Assembly (NCBI GenBank): GCA_002362105.1
Contig: DETD01000004.1
Coordinates: 148,709-212,708, forward strand
Reading direction: 5' to 3'
DNA: 64,000 bases
From: Bacteroidales bacterium UBA3297
GTDB lineage: Bacteria > Bacteroidota > Bacteroidia > Bacteroidales > Paludibacteraceae
Position 1 is the stretch's first letter, and the number at the start of each line of letters is the position of its first letter. Made by a program: the position numbers and the translations under genes. This document shows, piece by piece, positions 42,373 to 52,221 of this stretch. The notes below the pieces were generated by a model. The model saw only the letters and a program-made list of their open reading frames with translations, had not been told where the DNA came from and did not search any database.

Positions 42373-42404
42373 TTTGTTTCCGTGTCGCAACTTTCGTAAA
42401 TTTG
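42373..42404 (+). promoter_or_regulatory. promoter of purL
   Basis: TTTG (42373-42376), 20 bases, TAAATTTG (42397-42404). The leader would be about 45 bases. I see no purine riboswitch in it. Confidence 0.75.
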
Positions 42405-42455
42405 CAAATTAAAAATCGATCCTGACATAGGAAATAACAAACAAACAACCATTAT

Positions 42456-45400
42456 ATGATTTCATTCTTCCAGAAAGAAAATGCCACCGTGCTTGCAGTA
42501 GGCACAACCCAGGCATTGAGTGCAGAAGACATCGAGAAACTCACCTGGTTATTTAGTGGGGCCAAACACACTGAAGCCAAAGAATTGCAAGGCTGGTACA
42601 TCGGTCCACGCCGTGAAATGATTACACCATGGAGTACCAATGCCGTAGAAATAACCCAGAACATGGGTATTAAAGGTATTTTACGTATTGAGGAATACTT
42701 TGCAGCAAAAGGCGCAGACAGCGCCCACGACAAGATGTTGCAGAGAATCTACAATGGATTGAACCAAGATATTTTCACCATAGACAAGCAGCCCGACGCT
42801 ATTGTCTACATCGACGATATTGAGGCCTACAACCAGAGCGAAGGCTTGGCTTTGAGTCCGGCCGAGGTTGAGTACCTCAAGAGCATTGAGGTAAAACTGG
42901 GAAGAAAACTTACCGACAGTGAAGTATTCGGTTTCAGCCAAGTTAACTCAGAGCACTGCCGTCATAAGATATTTGGCGGAGAATTCATCATCGATGGTGT
43001 CAAGAAAGAGAGTTCTCTTTTCAGCATGATTAAGAGGACCTCGAAAGAGAACCCTAACGACCTGGTTTCAGCCTACACCGACAATGTAGCCTTCAAGACC
43101 GGTCCGGTAATCGAGCAGTTTGCTCCTGCAAGTGGAGACAAGCCCGACTACTTCGAAATCAAGAACATAGAATCAGTTATCTCTGTAAAAGCAGAAACCC
43201 ACAACTTCCCTACAACCGTAGAGCCATTCAACGGAGCTGCGACTGGTACAGGCGGTGAAATCCGCGACCGTTTGGGCGGAGGTAAAGCAAGTTTGCCAAT
43301 TGCCGGAACAGCCGTATACATGACCTCGTATCCGCGTACCGTTGGCGGCCGTGTATGGGAACAGAATATGCCAGAACGCAAATGGCTGTACCAGACACCA
43401 GAAGAGATCCTCATCAAGGCATCAAACGGTGCGAGCGACTTCGGAAACAAATTCGGTCAGCCTATCATCTGCGGTTCGTTACTGACTTTCGAGCACCAGG
43501 AAAATGCCAAGAAATTTGCCTACGACAAGGTAATTATGCTGGCAGGTGGTGTTGGTTTCGCCAACAAGCGCGACGCGATGAAGGGCGAGGCAGCACCTGG
43601 CGAGAAAGTAGTTGTGAGCGGTGGCGACAACTACCGCATTGGTATGGGTGGTGGCGCAGTCAGCTCTGTAAACACAGGTCAGTACGCTAACGCAATTGAG
43701 TTGAACGCCGTACAGCGTGCAAACCCAGAAATGCAGAAGCGCGTGGCCAACGTCATCAGAACACTGGCAGAAAGCGACAACAACCCAATTATCTCTATCC
43801 ACGACCACGGAGCAGGCGGACACTTGAACTGCCTTTCGGAGTTGGTAGAGACCACCGGTGGCAAGATAGATATGGACGCTCTTCCAATAGGCGACCCAAC
43901 CCTATCGGCTAAAGAAATTATCGGCAACGAAAGCCAGGAAAGAATGGGCTTCCTCCTCCAAGAGAAGGACATTGACCTAGTTAAAAAGATAGCGGACCGC
44001 GAACGCGCTCCAATGTATGTGGTTGGTGAAACAACTGGCGACCACCAGTTCGTATTCGAACGCAAAAACGGCGAAAAGCCAATCGACCTCCAGATGCAGG
44101 ATATGATTGGACGTCCACCACACACCGTTATTACAGACAAGACCGTTAAAACCACCTATTCAGAGGTTACAACAGACGACAACAAGATTGAGGAATACCT
44201 CAACAACGTGTTGCAGTTGGAGGCAGTTGCATGTAAAGACTGGTTGACCAACAAGGTAGACCGCTCGGTAACCGGTAAGATTGCCAAGCAACAGTGTGCC
44301 GGTGAAATACAGCTGCCGTTGAACGACCTAGGCGCTGTTTCGCTTGACTTCAGAGGCAAGAAAGGTATTGCGACCTCACTGGGCCACGCTCCGCTAGTAG
44401 CGATGGTAGACCCAGCCGCAGGTTCGGTAATGAGTATAGCAGAAGCCCTTACCAACATTGTGTGGGCTCCACTGGAAGAAGGTTTGGAAAGCATTTCGCT
44501 AAGCGCGAACTGGATGTGGCCATGCAAGAATGAAGGAGAAGACGCACGCCTGTACGAGGCAGTAGAGGCATGTAGTAACTTTGCTATTGACCTTGGCATC
44601 AACATTCCAACAGGAAAGGACTCTTTGTCGATGACCCAGAAATATGGAGAAGACAAAGTATTGGCACCTGGCACGGTAATCATTACCGCAGCCGGCCAAG
44701 TTAGCGATGTCCGCAACATCATCAGCCCTGTTATTATACCAGACAGCAATACAACCCTTTACCATGTCGACTTCTCGTTCGACGCGTTGAAACTTGGCGG
44801 TAGCGCACTTGCGCAGTCGCTCGGCAAAATAGGTTCAGAAGTTCCAACCGTAAAGAATCCGGAGTATTTCCAAGATGCGTTCAACACCATTCAGAAAATG
44901 ATAAAGGAGGGCCTCATCTTAGCCGGCCACGACATCAGCGAAGGCGGTATGATTGTCACCTTGCTCGAGATGTGCTTCGGCAACACAACCGGCGGTTTGA
45001 ACATCCAGTTGAAAGATGTACCAGAACCAGAACTTGCAAAGATTCTGTTCTCGGAGAACCCTGGTGTGATTATCCAAGTAAAGGATTGTGCTTTGGTAGA
45101 AAAGACCTTGAGCTCAGCAGGTGTTGGTTTCGCGAAACTGGGTAAGCCAATTGTCGACCGCGAGCTCCGCATTGCAAAAGAGGACAAGCACCTCACATTC
45201 AACATCGACACCCTCCGCGACACTTGGTTCAAGTCGTCGTATCTGCTTGACAGAAAGCAGAGCGGTGAAGAATGCGCAAAGGAACGCTTCGAGAACTACA
45301 AGAGCCAGCCACTGGTATACCACTTCAACGACAGTTTCAGCGGCAAACTCAGCAAACTTGGCTTGAACGCCGACCGCAAGACCCGCTCGGGCATTAAGGC

Positions 45401-46151
45401 GGCCATCATCCGCGATAAGGGTACAAACGGAGAAAGAGAAATGGCCTACACCATGTGGTTGGCCGGTTTCGATGTGAAAGACGTCCACATGACCGACTTG
45501 GCAAGCGGCCGCGAGACCCTCGACGACGTGAACTTCATCGTCTTCTGCGGTGGATTCTCGAACAGCGACGTATTGGGTTCAGCGAAAGGATGGGCAGGCG
45601 GCTTCCTGTACAACGAGAAAGCGAAAGCAGCCCTCGACCGCTTCTATTCACGTCCGGACACCCTCAGCCTTGGTATCTGCAACGGTTGCCAGCTGATGGT
45701 AGAATTGGGCTTGATTTATCCGGAAGATGCCGTTAAGCCAAAGATGCTCCACAACAACTCGCATAAGTTCGAGTCAACCTTCGTAGGTTTGACCATTCCT
45801 GAGAACGACAGCGTAATGTTGAAGAGCCTGAGCGGCACCAAACTTGGTGTTTGGGTAGCCCACGGTGAAGGCAAGTTCTGGTTCCCAGAAAACGACGAGA
45901 GCAAGTACAAGGTGGTAGCCAAGTTCAACTACGACAGCTATCCAGCAAATCCGAACGGTTCTATGTTCTCGACAGCCGCAATCGCCAGCCGCGACGGCCG
46001 TCATTTGGCGATGATGCCTCACCCAGAACGTGCCATCTTCCCTTGGCAGTGTGCCTACTACCCAGTAGACCGCGTACACGAAGACGAGGTTACACCATGG
46101 ATTGAAGCGTTTGTAAACGCCAAGAACTGGATTAAGGATCACAAGAAATAA
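42456..46151 (+). CDS. purL: phosphoribosylformylglycinamidine synthase, large single-chain form
   Basis: A 1231-residue enzyme of purine synthesis with the linker, two AIRS-like halves and a C-terminal glutaminase in one chain, as in gamma-proteobacteria and Bacteroidales. Seen motifs: FGFSQVNSEHCRHKIFGG, KAETHNFPTTVEPFNGAATGTGGEIRD, GKDSLSM, DISEGGMI, and in the amidotransferase LGICNGCQLM (nucleophile Cys) and MPHPER (His/Glu triad part). A strong terminator follows. It is the core-genome border on the left of the restriction island. Confidence 0.97.
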   Translation: MISFFQKENATVLAVGTTQALSAEDIEKLTWLFSGAKHTEAKELQGWYIGPRREMITPWSTNAVEITQNMGIKGILRIEEYFAAKGADSAHDKMLQRIYNGLNQDIFTIDKQPDAIVYIDDIEAYNQSEGLALSPAEVEYLKSIEVKLGRKLTDSEVFGFSQVNSEHCRHKIFGGEFIIDGVKKESSLFSMIKRTSKENPNDLVSAYTDNVAFKTGPVIEQFAPASGDKPDYFEIKNIESVISVKAETHNFPTTVEPFNGAATGTGGEIRDRLGGGKASLPIAGTAVYMTSYPRTVGGRVWEQNMPERKWLYQTPEEILIKASNGASDFGNKFGQPIICGSLLTFEHQENAKKFAYDKVIMLAGGVGFANKRDAMKGEAAPGEKVVVSGGDNYRIGMGGGAVSSVNTGQYANAIELNAVQRANPEMQKRVANVIRTLAESDNNPIISIHDHGAGGHLNCLSELVETTGGKIDMDALPIGDPTLSAKEIIGNESQERMGFLLQEKDIDLVKKIADRERAPMYVVGETTGDHQFVFERKNGEKPIDLQMQDMIGRPPHTVITDKTVKTTYSEVTTDDNKIEEYLNNVLQLEAVACKDWLTNKVDRSVTGKIAKQQCAGEIQLPLNDLGAVSLDFRGKKGIATSLGHAPLVAMVDPAAGSVMSIAEALTNIVWAPLEEGLESISLSANWMWPCKNEGEDARLYEAVEACSNFAIDLGINIPTGKDSLSMTQKYGEDKVLAPGTVIITAAGQVSDVRNIISPVIIPDSNTTLYHVDFSFDALKLGGSALAQSLGKIGSEVPTVKNPEYFQDAFNTIQKMIKEGLILAGHDISEGGMIVTLLEMCFGNTTGGLNIQLKDVPEPELAKILFSENPGVIIQVKDCALVEKTLSSAGVGFAKLGKPIVDRELRIAKEDKHLTFNIDTLRDTWFKSSYLLDRKQSGEECAKERFENYKSQPLVYHFNDSFSGKLSKLGLNADRKTRSGIKAAIIRDKGTNGEREMAYTMWLAGFDVKDVHMTDLASGRETLDDVNFIVFCGGFSNSDVLGSAKGWAGGFLYNEKAKAALDRFYSRPDTLSLGICNGCQLMVELGLIYPEDAVKPKMLHNNSHKFESTFVGLTIPENDSVMLKSLSGTKLGVWVAHGEGKFWFPENDESKYKVVAKFNYDSYPANPNGSMFSTAAIASRDGRHLAMMPHPERAIFPWQCAYYPVDRVHEDEVTPWIEAFVNAKNWIKDHKK

Positions 46152-46169
46152 AAGACCCTCAAATAACGA

Positions 46170-46206
46170 GAAAAGGGGCTGTATCGGAAGATATAGCCCC
46201 TTTTTG
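46170..46206 (+). terminator. terminator of purL
   Basis: A stem of GGGGCTGTAT with ATATAGCCCC (one G-T pair), with A-run before and T5 after. Confidence 0.85.
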
Positions 46207-46330
46207 TATGTCTTGTCTAATTTAATGCAGTTATGTACGAATTAGCCAAAACTTCTTCAAATGTTTTCTTTTCACTTTCGGACTAAGTTTTTAAGAATTC
46301 AAAAAACGTATTAATTAAAGTGCTGTTTAC

Positions 46331-46361
46331 TTCGGCAAAAAGAACATTTTTTATATATTTG
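46331..46361 (+). promoter_or_regulatory. likely promoter of the restriction island
   Basis: TTCG (46331-46334, imperfect), 19 bases, TATATTTG (46354-46361), 32 bases before the helicase ATG. No further promoter of this form was seen before the next three genes. Confidence 0.55.
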
Positions 46362-46392
46362 AATTCTACGGTTCAGACAAGAGTGGCTCAGA

Positions 46393-49300
46393 ATGGAAAA
46401 CTTTTTCGATAATGTCAATAACAGAGTTATAGACAATCTAAAGGAAACAATCTGTAAGGGAAGCAAGGTGTCGATAGCGGCAGCAAGTTTTTCTATTTAT
46501 GCCTATGAGGCATTGAAAAAGGAATTGGACAGCATTGAAGAATTAAGGTTTATTTTTGATTCACCAACCTTTGACCAACAGAAAGTTTCCAAAGAGAAGC
46601 GGGAGTTCTATATTCCGAAACTCAACCGTGAAAGGAACCTCTATGGAACTGAATTTGAAATCAAACTCCGAAACAACCTTACACAAAAAGCAATAGCCAA
46701 AGAGTGTGCGAACTGGATACGCCAAAAAGTCAAATTCAAGACCAACATTACCAATGGAGGCATACCTAAGAGTTTGAATGTGGAGAATGGTGGCTATAAA
46801 CTGACCTATATGCCATTCAATGACTTTACCACATCAGAATTAGGATGCGAAAGAGGCTCAAATATGAGCACCGCTATCACCAGGTTGCCTTCACCAACAG
46901 CAGATATGTTTCTGCAACAGTTTGAAGGTCTCTGGAACGACAAGAAGAACTTCAAGGACGTTACAGACCGGGTTATAGAAAGCATAGAAAACGTCTATAA
47001 AGAGAATGCACCCGAATTCATCTATTTTGTGACGTTATTCAACATTTTCAGGGAGTTTCTAGACGACATATCGGAAGACGAGCTTCCCAACGAAGCGACA
47101 GGCTTCAAGAACAGCATTATTTGGAGCAAACTCTACAACTTCCAAAAAGATGCTTGTTTGGCAATAATCAACAAGCTAGAGAAATACAATGGATGCATAT
47201 TAGCAGACAGTGTTGGTCTTGGAAAGACCTTCACCGCCCTATCTGTCATCAAATACTACGAAAACAGGAACAAAACGGTTTTGGTACTATGTCCGAAGAA
47301 GTTGAACGAAAACTGGATAATGTACCGTAGTAATTATAAGAACAATCCGATAGCAGGAGACAGACTACGTTACGACGTCTTGTTCCATACAGACTTATCG
47401 AGAGAGCAAGGCCAATCGAACGGATTGGACTTAAGTATGATAAACTGGGGAAACTACGACCTATTGGTTATAGACGAGTCGCACAACTTCCGAAACGGAG
47501 GCAAGATAGATGCCGAAGAAGATGATGACAGCCAGCGAAACAACCGCTATACCCAGTTGATGAACAAGGTCATCAGGTCGGGAGTAAAAACCAAGGTGCT
47601 GATGCTGTCGGCCACCCCAGTGAACAACCGTTTCAACGACCTTAAAAACCAGTTACAGCTAGCCTATGAGGGCAATCCTGAGCTACTGAACAAAGAACTC
47701 AACACCAAGAGTTCCATCGATGACATTTTCAAGAACGCCCAAAAATCGTATAAGAAATGGACAGAGCTACCAGAAGCAGACAGGACCACCGAAAGACTCC
47801 TGCAAGAACTGAGTTTTGACTTTTTTGAAGTATTAGACTCTGTAACCATAGCAAGAAGCCGTAAACACATCGAGCGTTATTACGACACAACTGCAATTGG
47901 CACATTCCCAGAAAGATTGAAACCCATTTCAAGAACGCCCGCATTGACAGATTTAGAAGGTGCGCCAGATTTTGACGAAATCTTCACGATTTTACAAGAG
48001 ATCAAGCTTTCAATCTATATTCCTTCCGAATACTTGTTACCAAGTGCAAGAAGCAAATACGAGGAAAGGGATGAGGATACCAACCACGTCTTCTCGGTAG
48101 AAGCACGTGAAAGAGGTATACATCGGTTGATGAGTATACAGATTCTGAAACGCCTTGAAAGTTCGGTCAATTCATTCCGGTTGACACTGGAACGCATTAA
48201 GGAAAAAATAGAGACTACCATACAAAAGATAGACCATTCGGAAAACATTGAGGTAGACGACTACGACGTCAACGCCAGCGATGAAAGTGACGAACTTTTT
48301 ATCGGAAACAAGAAAAACAAAATTGCGATTCAAGACTTGGACACCATTTCGTGGCGACGAGATCTTGCACACGATTTGGAACTGTTCAAGCACTTGTTGA
48401 AAAGAATTGAATGCGTGACCGCCCTACACGACAGCAAACTGCAAACCCTGATAAAGGATATTGCGGCAAAGGTAACCCATCCGCTGAACGAGGGAAATAA
48501 AAAAGTCATCATATTCACGGCCTTTTCAGACACCGCAGTATACTTGTACAACAGCATAGCCGAGGGATTAAAGAAAGGCTTGGGCCTGAACACCGCACTG
48601 GTTTCTGGCGATGTGGATGCCAAAAGCACAATAACACCCCCCCCAAGACAGAAACTTGACTTTAATACGATATTGACGCTGTTCTCGCCAATCTCGAAGG
48701 AAAAGCATTTGATATATCCAAACATACGGGAAGACATCGATGTGCTAATTGCAACAGACTGTATAAGTGAAGGCCAGAACCTACAAGACTGCGACTATCT
48801 GGTCAACTACGATATACACTGGAATCCGGTAAGAATTATCCAACGATTTGGGCGAATTGACCGTATAGGCTCAAAGAACAAACAAATACAGTTAGTCAAC
48901 TACTGGCCAGATATGAATCTTGACGATTATATCAACTTGAAGGCAAGGGTTGAATCGAGAATGAAGGCGACCATATTGACGGCAACAGGAGACGACAATC
49001 CGCTTGACGCTAACGAGAAAGGCGACCTTGAATACCGCAAAGAGCAATTGAAGCGGCTTCATGAGGAAGTGGTCGACATAGAGGACATGAATTCGGGCAT
49101 CAGTATTATGGATTTAGGGCTTAACGAGTTCAGGCTAGACCTACTTTCATACATGAAAGAGAATGAAGATATAGAACGAGCCCCTTACGGAATGCATGCA
49201 GTAGCGCAAGCTACAAAAGACTGCAAGAAAGGGGTCATCTTCATTTTAAAGAACATAGCAAATGCAGTAAACATCGACCATACAAACAGGCTGCATCCGT

Positions 49301-49626
49301 TCTATCTGGTCTATTTGAATGAAGAAGGAGACGTTTATGTCAACCATCTGCAACCCAAGGACTTGCTAGACAAAATGCGTTTGCTCTGCAAAGGCAAGAG
49401 TGAGCCCCTAACAGAACTGACCCAACAATTCAACGAAGAGACCAAAGACGGAAAGGATATGAAGGCCTATAACAAACTGCTGGGAGACGCCATCAAATCC
49501 ATCATCAACGTAAAAGAGAGCTCAGATATTCAAGATTTCCTAAAAGGAGCCGCAGAACCACTCTTTTTGTACGACATAAAGGGTTTGGACGACTTTGAAC
49601 TGATAACATTTTTGGTAATCAAATAG
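46393..49626 (+). CDS. SNF2-like helicase with degenerate PLD-like N-terminus, restriction-associated
   Basis: 1077 residues. The N-terminal 180 residues begin like a phospholipase D-like domain (SKVSIAAASFSIYAYEALKKEL) but lack any HxK motif. The superfamily 2 helicase core follows: Walker A in ADSVGLGKTF (about 270-278), DESH box in LLVIDESHNFRNGG (about 360), motif III LMLSATPVNNR (about 405), a long insertion with charged helices (about 520-680), and motif VI QRFGRIDRIGSKN (about 816). It is the first gene of a four-gene cluster with DUF4391, mod and res. A C8 run lies within its coding sequence. It probably remodels or translocates on DNA or RNA in defence. Confidence 0.82.
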   Translation: MENFFDNVNNRVIDNLKETICKGSKVSIAAASFSIYAYEALKKELDSIEELRFIFDSPTFDQQKVSKEKREFYIPKLNRERNLYGTEFEIKLRNNLTQKAIAKECANWIRQKVKFKTNITNGGIPKSLNVENGGYKLTYMPFNDFTTSELGCERGSNMSTAITRLPSPTADMFLQQFEGLWNDKKNFKDVTDRVIESIENVYKENAPEFIYFVTLFNIFREFLDDISEDELPNEATGFKNSIIWSKLYNFQKDACLAIINKLEKYNGCILADSVGLGKTFTALSVIKYYENRNKTVLVLCPKKLNENWIMYRSNYKNNPIAGDRLRYDVLFHTDLSREQGQSNGLDLSMINWGNYDLLVIDESHNFRNGGKIDAEEDDDSQRNNRYTQLMNKVIRSGVKTKVLMLSATPVNNRFNDLKNQLQLAYEGNPELLNKELNTKSSIDDIFKNAQKSYKKWTELPEADRTTERLLQELSFDFFEVLDSVTIARSRKHIERYYDTTAIGTFPERLKPISRTPALTDLEGAPDFDEIFTILQEIKLSIYIPSEYLLPSARSKYEERDEDTNHVFSVEARERGIHRLMSIQILKRLESSVNSFRLTLERIKEKIETTIQKIDHSENIEVDDYDVNASDESDELFIGNKKNKIAIQDLDTISWRRDLAHDLELFKHLLKRIECVTALHDSKLQTLIKDIAAKVTHPLNEGNKKVIIFTAFSDTAVYLYNSIAEGLKKGLGLNTALVSGDVDAKSTITPPPRQKLDFNTILTLFSPISKEKHLIYPNIREDIDVLIATDCISEGQNLQDCDYLVNYDIHWNPVRIIQRFGRIDRIGSKNKQIQLVNYWPDMNLDDYINLKARVESRMKATILTATGDDNPLDANEKGDLEYRKEQLKRLHEEVVDIEDMNSGISIMDLGLNEFRLDLLSYMKENEDIERAPYGMHAVAQATKDCKKGVIFILKNIANAVNIDHTNRLHPFYLVYLNEEGDVYVNHLQPKDLLDKMRLLCKGKSEPLTELTQQFNEETKDGKDMKAYNKLLGDAIKSIINVKESSDIQDFLKGAAEPLFLYDIKGLDDFELITFLVIK
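48637..48644 (+). repeat. C8 tract in the helicase gene
   Basis: Eight C in a row read as Thr-Pro-Pro-Pro-Arg (about residues 748-753), between the helicase domains. A change of one base would truncate the protein before motif VI. In this window the frame is intact (ON). Confidence 0.9.
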
Positions 49627-49677
49627 ACTATCTCGAAATACTAGTTTCAGTCAGTTTTTTCAACAAACATCAGGTTT

Positions 49678-50283
49678 ATGTTAGGACTTCCCACGCAAAC
49701 TGAAATACATAAAGCACTACCCAAAACAGTCTTTACACAGACCATGGAAATAAAGCCATCGGTGAAGGCTGTTTTTGACGAGGATGTAAGCCGAATGGCT
49801 ATTGAGAATGTAATTGCCAATAAGACCATACCGACACTGAAAGAAGGTGAAACGGTAAAGAGCATCTATGTTTTGGGCGTACAACTAAAGCGGAAGGACT
49901 ATTCGGACCACAGCATCGTACTGCTGGCAAAACGAATACCACAAAACATAGTACTTGCACTGCAATATGGTGAAGAAACGCAATTGGTAGTCTATAGGGA
50001 AATTCTGTTCCGCTCTATATGGCAAAAAACTGGAGAAGTTTCCAACCTGCTTTTGAAAGGCAACGACTTAGACGAAGTATGGGAGAACATAATCCAGACC
50101 ATAGGAAGCTTCAAGGTAGAAGAAGGCAATACACTGAATGAGCAAATCAACCAGAATGAGGAACGCAGAAAGTTGGAAGAAAAGATTGACGCGCTTCAGA
50201 AAAAAGTATATGCGGAAAAGCAGCCCAGAAGGAAAATGGAACTGTATGAACAATTAGCTGAATTAAAGAAACAATTAAAATAA
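49678..50283 (+). CDS. DUF4391-family protein
   Basis: 201 residues. Start LGLPTQTEIHKALPKTVFTQ is the DUF4391 signature as I remember it; an alpha/beta core follows (KSIYVLGVQLKRKDYSDHSIVLLAKRIPQNIVLAL), then a charged coiled-coil tail (about 150-201, rich in Glu, Lys and Leu heptads) suited to protein pairing. Function unknown. Placed between the helicase and the methyltransferase, one base from the latter, so it is coupled to mod and probably part of the same complex. Confidence 0.75.
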   Translation: MLGLPTQTEIHKALPKTVFTQTMEIKPSVKAVFDEDVSRMAIENVIANKTIPTLKEGETVKSIYVLGVQLKRKDYSDHSIVLLAKRIPQNIVLALQYGEETQLVVYREILFRSIWQKTGEVSNLLLKGNDLDEVWENIIQTIGSFKVEEGNTLNEQINQNEERRKLEEKIDALQKKVYAEKQPRRKMELYEQLAELKKQLK

Positions 50284-50284
50284 C

Positions 50285-52210
50285 ATGGAAAAATTACAGA
50301 TGCAGAGTGCTAACGGCGTTAGCATGAACATAGAGAAGATAGCCGCCCTGTTTCCTAGCTGCGTGACAGAAACCACCGGGAAAGATGGCAGCCCCTGCAT
50401 GGGTATTGACTTCGAAAAGCTGAAGGAAGAACTGAGCGACGACATCATCGACAAAGGGAAGGAACGCTACCAGTTCACCTGGCCCGATAAGCGCCAAGCC
50501 ATCCACAACGCCAACACCCCCACCGACAAAACCCTGCGCCCCAGCCGCGAAGACAGTGTGGACTTTGACCACACCCAGAACCTTTACATTGAAGGTGACA
50601 ATTTAGAAGTTCTTAAACTACTGAGAAACAATTACTTGGGGGGGGTAAAAATGATATACATAGACCCGCCCTACAACACGGGTAACGACTTTGTATACAA
50701 CGATAACTTTACTATGGAAAGCGACCTCTTCAGTGAGGCCAGCGGAGAAAAAGATGAATTAGGCAACCGTATGGTAGTCAATTCGGACAGCAACGGCCGT
50801 TTCCATACCGATTGGCTAAATATGATGTATCCACGTTTGAAAGTAGCAAGAGATTTGCTGAGTGAAGATGGGGTGATATTTATTTCTATTGACGATAATG
50901 AGCAAAGAAATCAAAAATTATTATGTGATGAGATTTTTGGAGAGCACAACATTGTGGCTCAAATTCCTTGGCAATCTAGAGCATCAATACAGAACGATAC
51001 GGACTTCAGCGTAAATCACGAGTATATTCTTGTATATGCTAAAAATCGACGACAAGAAAACCGAAGATTAAAAGAATCAAACTGTGCCGTATGGTATAGA
51101 AAAGATAGTTTTGTTTGTAGGCCTTTACCATTAGAGCGTGACAAATTTGACAATCCAGATAATGACCCCCGAGGTCCATGGAAAGCAGATCCATTTGATG
51201 CACCAAACATTCGACCGAATCTCACATATCCAATCACCAACCCAGTAACAGGTGTCCAGCACCTTCCTCCTCGTGGAAGGCACTGGAGAACTGATAGTCA
51301 TCAATTCTCCAGTGCCTTAAAAGATGGTCGAATTCTTTTCGGAAAGGATGGGAAAGGTAGACCTCAATTAAAAGTATTTTATGAAGAGAAAAAGGATTTT
51401 GGCTCAATAGACAATTCTTGGTTTTCATCTGACAGAATTGGTACGACAACAAATGGCACAAAAGAAGTGATGGCTTTGTTTGGTGGTGATAAATTTTTCG
51501 ACATGCCCAAACCTACAAGTCTTTTGCTGAAATTGTTGTTTTTGGGAAATGCTAAAGATAATGACATCATTCTCGACTTCTTTTCAGGATCTGCCACTAC
51601 AGCCCATGCTGTGATGCAATTCAATGCTGAAGATGGTGGCAATCGTAAGTTTATTATGGTGCAGTTGCCAGAAGCAACCGATGAAAAGAGCGAAGCATAT
51701 AAAGCTGGCTACAAGAACATCTGCGAAATAGGTAAGGAACGAATTCGTCGTGCCACCAAGAAAATCAAGGAAGAAATGGAAGCAGAAGGCAAAGATACCA
51801 GCAAAATGGACTTTGGTTTCCGGGTCTTTAAACTTGATTCCAGCAATATGAAGGATGTGTACTACACACCGCAAGAAACAAGTTTAGATACGCTCTTTAC
51901 TGACAATGTAAAAGAAGACAGAACAGCCGAAGATTTATTGTTCCAAGTCATGCCGAAATGTGATTTGATGTTGTCTGAAAAGATAGAGAAAGAGAACATC
52001 AAGGGGAAGGAGGTCTATTTCGTAAAAGACAATTACCTGGCGGCTTGTTTCGATAATGACTTGACGGACGAAGTTATCACCGCAATAGCAAAACGGCAGC
52101 CTTTCCATTTTGTAATGATGGAAGGCGGCGCTGCAGAAGACAGTGTTTTAGACAACTTCGAACAACTGTTCAAAACCTACAGTCCCGGCACTAAATGTAT
52201 GGTAATTTAA
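50285..52210 (+). CDS. type III-like DNA adenine methyltransferase (Mod subunit)
   Basis: 641 residues of the beta class: DPPY motif first (Asp127-Tyr130 in MIYIDPPYNTGNDFVYND), target-recognition region in the middle, and the SAM motif last (DFFSGSATTAHAVMQF, about 430-445). Expected to methylate N6 of adenine and to supply sequence specificity for the Res subunit downstream. The first 190 and last 240 codons are GC-richer than the middle part (about 50860-51700), suggesting that the recognition domain has been exchanged. A G8 tract lies ten codons before DPPY. The family name for the cluster is inferred from the mod-res order. Confidence 0.88.
   Translation: MEKLQMQSANGVSMNIEKIAALFPSCVTETTGKDGSPCMGIDFEKLKEELSDDIIDKGKERYQFTWPDKRQAIHNANTPTDKTLRPSREDSVDFDHTQNLYIEGDNLEVLKLLRNNYLGGVKMIYIDPPYNTGNDFVYNDNFTMESDLFSEASGEKDELGNRMVVNSDSNGRFHTDWLNMMYPRLKVARDLLSEDGVIFISIDDNEQRNQKLLCDEIFGEHNIVAQIPWQSRASIQNDTDFSVNHEYILVYAKNRRQENRRLKESNCAVWYRKDSFVCRPLPLERDKFDNPDNDPRGPWKADPFDAPNIRPNLTYPITNPVTGVQHLPPRGRHWRTDSHQFSSALKDGRILFGKDGKGRPQLKVFYEEKKDFGSIDNSWFSSDRIGTTTNGTKEVMALFGGDKFFDMPKPTSLLLKLLFLGNAKDNDIILDFFSGSATTAHAVMQFNAEDGGNRKFIMVQLPEATDEKSEAYKAGYKNICEIGKERIRRATKKIKEEMEAEGKDTSKMDFGFRVFKLDSSNMKDVYYTPQETSLDTLFTDNVKEDRTAEDLLFQVMPKCDLMLSEKIEKENIKGKEVYFVKDNYLAACFDNDLTDEVITAIAKRQPFHFVMMEGGAAEDSVLDNFEQLFKTYSPGTKCMVI
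50638..50645 (+). repeat. G8 tract in the mod gene
   Basis: Eight G in a row read as Leu-Gly-Gly-Val (about residues 117-121), just before the catalytic DPPY motif. Gain or loss of one base would stop the protein early and remove methylation. The frame is intact here. Confidence 0.9.
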
Positions 52211-52221
52211 AGCAGACCGCC

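Noticed and set aside
42405..42455. Purine riboswitch before purL
   Set aside because: The leader is only about 45 bases and shows no three-way-junction pattern.
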